Shown here in pieces: positions 9,301 to 12,690 of a stretch of DNA of 12,690 bases. The DNA comes from Isohypsibius dastychi (Eukaryota > Tardigrada > Eutardigrada > Parachela > Isohypsibiidae). The stretch covers positions 1-12,690 of the forward strand of contig JAQIWT010001074.1 in assembly GCA_034696485.1 (NCBI GenBank), written 5' to 3'. The position numbers and the translations under genes are program-made. Each line of letters opens with the position of its first letter. The first letter of the stretch is position 1. The notes beneath the pieces were generated by a model that was not told the origin of the DNA, ran no database searches, and saw only the letters and a list, made by a program, of their open reading frames with translations.

Positions 9301-12300
9301 CGGCTGAGGAGGGATTTCTCATCGATACCGCTAGCACGGTTTGTTAATACTGTTATTTGTTTGATTTCTGGTTAAGAAATTTATTTGTTGATTCGTTTTA
9401 ATCGGATCTTGTTTCAGAATGGAAACGATGACTCGATTCCGAATATCAGGGACAGTCCACCAGTTGCCCATTCGAACCGCAACGGATTTGGTGACAGCTC
9501 GTTCACTGATAATCAGCCTTCAGAAAAGTGAGTTTCAAAGCACTGAAATTATTCGAAATTTATAAACTTACAAGTTCAGAGACTTCTGTGCAGGATTTTC
9601 CGTAAAATTAAGCGAAAATACTTAATTGGTTGTTTTTTTAATTAAGGAGTTTTCGGAAACTAAAATTGTGTTGAATTATCAGTTCGAAGTAACATATGGC
9701 TGGCTTCGAGATCAGCTACGATGGTTGGGAATATGTGGGTGTCAATGTGGGTCGCAAAATTATAATTGTTGAGGCTGGAATTTCACAGATTTAGTTCGCA
9801 AATTTAATCGTTAGGAATCCGAATTGGGAAGTACGAATAATGGTTTGAAATTGTACTGAAATCATCTGTAGAATCATTAAAGAAAGATCAATTATGACAT
9901 TCAGAAATGTCTCTAAGCTGTCGGCATTCTCGAATTAAACTTTCTGTGTGTGCACAAACAGAAACGACGGTTTGTGCGATTTAAATTATCTCTTACGGTT
10001 TTAATTATTCGAACATTGCATTTTCCATTTTTCTGTTTTTGTTTTGTTTCCCTTATTTTATTTTGTCAGACGCTTTTTTGGTTGGTATTGTGAAATGATG
10101 TTATGTTGAATGATGTTTTATTCGCTCTCTTTCCCAACAGAGACCGTGTGATCGAAGAGCTACTTCAAGAGGTTGAACGTATGCGTAAAGCTACAGACAA
10201 AATCAAGTCCGACGACTTGATTGTCATTGAGGACCTCAGAAATCGTGTGATTGAACTGGAGCGTGACATGGAAGAGCAGCGAGCTCAAACGGAAGTGGTT
10301 AGTTCATTTTTTGCTTTGACTCAAACCGTCGCTTGTTTGTCAAAATGAAACATCGGTTGCGTTTTTCAGGAGAAAGCTGAAATTATGCGTCAGATTGAAG
10401 AATCATCCAAAAATCCACAAATGCTGGCGAATTTCGAGGAACTAAACAGTAATACTTGGAAATGAGAAAATACCTGTGATTAAGCTTCAGAAGAGATTTT
10501 CAAATTGCTTTTATTATATTATCATCATTATTACTTATGAATAAATTAACTTCGTTGATTTAAATTAAATTTAGTTTAATTTTGTTAAATTAATTTAAAT
10601 TAAAATCATTTTTTGTACATAATAATGGAAAATTCCGCCTCCGTTTTTTTTATCAGTTTCTTGAAAATTAACATTTTTTGGCTTGTTTTCCTAATTCTTC
10701 TTGGTTCTTACCTAAGAGGGAAATTTCTCTAGTTTTCCGCTCTGAAAGATCTTGATTTATGAGGTTTACTCCGTTTTCTATTCGAATCATGAACAAACAG
10801 TTGTCGAAATGTTCTTGATTGATTTTATCTCCAGAACGCGCGAGATCGTCGGAAGAAAAGGTCAAAAAGATGAAAGATGTTTACAATGAATTGACTGAAA
10901 AACATGTTACCCTCCTTCGATCGGTAAGTTGACTGAACCTAGCCTGTTCACTGATTCTTGTGTTTCCAATTTTTGATATTCTGATTACAGAACGCAGAAA
11001 CCGAGAAGTTGTTGAAATCGACGAGGAAAGCCAAAGACGAACTCGAAAGACAGAAAAACGTCAGTCAAGTTCGATGGCTGTTTATTCTACATTTGAATAT
11101 GAAGGGAAATATTTTCAGGAATTGGGCAGACAGTTATTGGATTTTGATTCGGAGAAAGAACAGCTGAAACAGAGTCTGCAGGGAACTGCAATAGATACGC
11201 AGCGACAACTGCAGGAAAAAATTGTGATTTGTCAGGAACTAGAACGGAAGTTGACGGTAGGTCTATTTCTTACCTGGAGTTCGAGTTTGGGGATTTACTA
11301 ATTTCCAGTTTGTCTCGGTTAGTCAATATGCACGCGGTTCTTATTTCGCCCTTTTTTGGGCTGTTTTTGACCAGCTTTTGGAGTGATTACCGGAATTTTC
11401 CAGTTTATTGAATTGATTAAATTTAGTCGGTTATTAATTTCTATCATGTGTTTAATTTTCTTGCTGTTTTTTTAGTCTGTTGAGCAAGAGTTGTCATCTG
11501 CTCTCGAAGCGAGACGTGATTTCGATCGAATAAGCGAGGAGCTAACAAACCGCATCACAGGTCTCCAGGAAGCTCTTGTCACAGCGGAGGCTGATTTGGA
11601 AAATCTCAGTTTCCAACATGCTCTACAAGAAAAAGCCCTGCGCCGGAGTTTCCTCAGTGAGTATATTTTCCCTTTTTTCTGAACATTCCTGAAATGGTCT
11701 GTTTAAATTTTGTTTGATTCAGACACGATTTGCGCCGCGGCACAAGAAGAAATTGAACATTCGATGCATCTTTGGGAACATCAAGCATTTGCAACGATCA
11801 CAGCAACACCTGGTACGATTAAATATCGAATGTTAATTTATAATAGGATGGTTTGCCGGTTTTATCGTTTCAAACAAAAAAATATTGTTTTTATTTTGAT
11901 ATTATGACTTGATAATGGTTGAATATTAAAAAAATTATTTACTTGAAAAAGATGCCGGTAATTTAAATTAGTAGTGTTCTTGTTTTGAAAAAGGTCATTC
12001 CACTCAAAACATATTTTGAAAGCTTGAGAAATGACTTCTGTCATTTTTGGTTCTATTTCATTTTAATTCGACAGAGTTCCTGCTTGTTTGCATCGACCCG
12101 GCATTAGAACATGTGAACAACCTGAAAAAGTGCATCGATTCGGGTGATGAAAGTAAGTTCAAGATCTTGAATCTGGTTCAATGTTGTTCCTGGCTTGTCA
12201 TTTAATTCCCTGTTTTTGTTTCCATCAGAATCGACGGAGTTCCCTTCCCAGTTGCAATTATCATTCCACCATCTTGCAAATTGCCTCGTACAATGCATGG

Positions 12301-12336
12301 CCACTTCGCACATGGCACCCATCGACCTCACCGACG
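6374..12336 (+). CDS. HIP1: HIP1/HIP1R (Sla2-family) endocytic adaptor, N-terminal 692 residues in 17 exons, 3'-incomplete
   Basis: HIP1-family proteins bind PtdIns phosphates, clathrin light chain and F-actin and couple coated-pit formation to actin at the plasma membrane. Exons: 6374-6469, 7459-7725, 8016-8096, 8164-8240, 8422-8624, 9024-9157, 9219-9338, 9418-9527, 10141-10297, 10370-10448, 10835-10923, 10991-11059, 11119-11256, 11476-11656, 11723-11812, 12075-12152, 12229-12336. All junctions are GT...AG and phase-consistent (2077 nt). Residues about 20-290 form the ANTH domain, with KEKHVRT, the LRDGHPN helix, NPRFPGNLQ, VEMFDYME and GHRDRF, all family signatures. A Pro/Ser/Asn-rich linker (about 290-362) with a degenerate clathrin-box-like LIDTA precedes a heptad-rich coiled coil (about 363-620). 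Exon 17 holds MATSHMAP, close to a HIP1R block. The ATG at 6374 was chosen because NIPRAITQKI and AEREEYERAQ align with the family N-terminus; the frame is open upstream to 6323. The C-terminal THATCH/I-LWEQ actin-binding domain (family length about 1,000 residues) lies beyond the window. HIP1 versus HIP1R cannot be separated, and many invertebrates have one gene for both. Confidence 0.95.
6470..7458 (+). other. Intron 1 of the HIP1-family gene (989 nt)
   Basis: This is the longest intron in the window, with donor GTATTG and acceptor TTTTAG. It contains two ACCGGAAAT words (6789-6797 and 6946-6954) and a candidate alternative first exon at 7233-7262. No RNA gene or transposon was recognised in it; the short frames at 6592-6807 and 7265-7483 look like intron noise. 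Confidence 0.8.
7233..7262 (+). CDS. Candidate alternative first coding exon of the HIP1-family gene
   Basis: An ATG with a good context (G at -3 and G at +4) starts ten codons, MAAAPLKKAD, that end exactly at a GTATGG donor (7263) in phase 0. That phase matches the acceptor of exon 2 at 7459, so the joined frame would enter the ANTH domain at ITALQKAIN. It would replace the conserved first 32 residues. Alternative 5' ends are known for vertebrate HIP1-type genes, but here the exon is inferred only from start context, donor and phase. It could be chance. Confidence 0.35.
7726..8015 (+). other. Intron 2 of the HIP1-family gene, with three ETS-like words
   Basis: The donor is GTATGT and the acceptor TTTCAG. 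Three copies of ACCGGAA(A/G)T or its complement lie at 7762-7770, 7822-7830 and 7885-7893, spaced about 60 bases apart. Two share the longer ten-base form ACCGGAAGTG on opposite strands. The arrangement would suit an intronic regulatory element, but no function can be shown. Confidence 0.5.
8625..9023 (+). other. Intron 5 of the HIP1-family gene (399 nt)
   Basis: It runs from a consensus GTAAGT donor to a TTTGCAG acceptor. No repeat, RNA gene or coding similarity was seen. Confidence 0.7.
9528..10140 (+). other. Intron 8 of the HIP1-family gene (613 nt)
   Basis: The donor GTGAGT follows AA and the acceptor CCAACAG is followed by A, together rebuilding a Lys codon at the start of the coiled coil. 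The interior is T-rich towards the 3' end. Nothing else was recognised. Confidence 0.75.
10449..10834 (+). other. Intron 10 of the HIP1-family gene, with an AT-only palindromic patch
   Basis: The donor is GTAATA and the acceptor TCTCCAG. From about 10555 to 10605 the sequence is almost entirely A and T, with repeated TTAAATTAA/TTTAATT words that are partly self-complementary. This looks like simple-sequence drift. The minus-strand frame across 10668-10865 is not supported as a gene. Confidence 0.6.
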
Positions 12337-12651
12337 GTGCGTTTTTAAGTTTAAAACCTTGAACCATATTGTTCATTTTTGCCCACACTGATTTGATTTA
12401 TGAAAGAGAAAATTCATAACAAAACTTTCTCGATGATTAACAGAATCAAATCAATTTACTTACATTTTCTCCGCATTAAAAAAGAATTGTACCTCAAAAT
12501 CGTACTTGAAAATTTCCAAGTTTATTTTTGAATCTTTGATCAATGATGTAATTTCACATTCAGCTTCAGTTTTAATGCAAAACATTTCTTTCGAATCCGA
12601 TGGATGTTAAAATTATAAAACATGTTTTTTGAATGCAAAATATTTGTTTGT
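12337..12651 (+). other. Start of intron 17, AT-rich, runs to the contig end
   Basis: A GTGCGT donor at 12337 follows exon 17 in phase 1. The remaining sequence is AT-rich with no further exon recognised, so the next HIP1-family exon lies outside the window. Confidence 0.7.
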
Positions 12652-12690
12652 CCCCCCCCCCCCCCCGGGGGGGGGGGGGGGGGGGGGGGC
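12652..12690. repeat. C15-G23 homopolymer junction at the window end
   Basis: Fifteen C bases (12652-12666) are joined directly to twenty-three G bases (12667-12689), then one C. A G-run next to its own complement at a contig edge fits an assembly or sequencing artefact, for example poly-G no-signal calls overlapping with their reverse complement. A real G-quadruplex-forming tract is possible but less likely. Confidence 0.75.

Noticed and set aside
10960-11301. A single 113-codon plus-strand frame across HIP1-gene exons 12 and 13
   Set aside because: It reads exon 12 in the wrong frame and passes through a 59-nt intron; the spliced reading gives the coiled-coil sequence in phase with its neighbours.
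1-12690. CRISPR arrays, tRNA or rRNA genes, bacterial operons
   Set aside because: No regularly spaced direct repeats, cloverleaf or rRNA signatures were seen, and the spliced gene structure is clearly eukaryotic.

Overview
The window is eukaryotic, almost certainly from an invertebrate animal with a compact genome. It holds parts of two conserved animal genes split by many short introns (mostly 52-80 nt, a few of 180-990 nt) with GT...AG ends, plus decayed retrotransposon remains. I cannot name the phylum. The window ends in a C-run followed by a G-run, which looks like a contig-end artefact.

Layout. 1-550: a GAATTC- and GCGTT-rich repetitive stretch with imperfect inverted repeats and no gene. 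552-2841 (+): a 5'-truncated, frameshifted non-LTR retrotransposon (LINE) carrying reverse transcriptase and a C-terminal CCHC-like finger, ending in AATAAA and a short TCT-repeat tail. 2872-3303 (-): a retrotransposon Gag fragment with one CCHC zinc knuckle. 3304-3685: mostly unassigned, with one short Cys-rich ORF. 3686-5541 (-): the C-terminal part of NOC4L, a nucleolar ribosome-assembly factor (CBF/Mak21 family), in six recognisable exons. 5542-6373: divergent intergenic or 5' region with promoter-like motifs; the N-terminal exons of NOC4L were not resolved here. 6374-12336 (+): seventeen exons of a HIP1/HIP1R (Sla2-family) endocytic adaptor, covering the ANTH domain and coiled coil. The gene runs off the right end before the actin-binding THATCH (I/LWEQ) domain.

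The two host genes are head-to-head and functionally unrelated: one acts in small-subunit ribosome biogenesis, the other links phosphoinositide membranes, clathrin coats and actin. The left quarter is a transposon graveyard next to the NOC4L 3' end.

I found no new multi-gene system. The points most worth checking are nine exact copies of an ETS-like word, ACCGGAA(A/G)T, confined to 3952-7893; a possible 42-nt in-frame intron in NOC4L; a possible alternative first exon of the HIP1 gene; and the inverted-repeat-rich left end.
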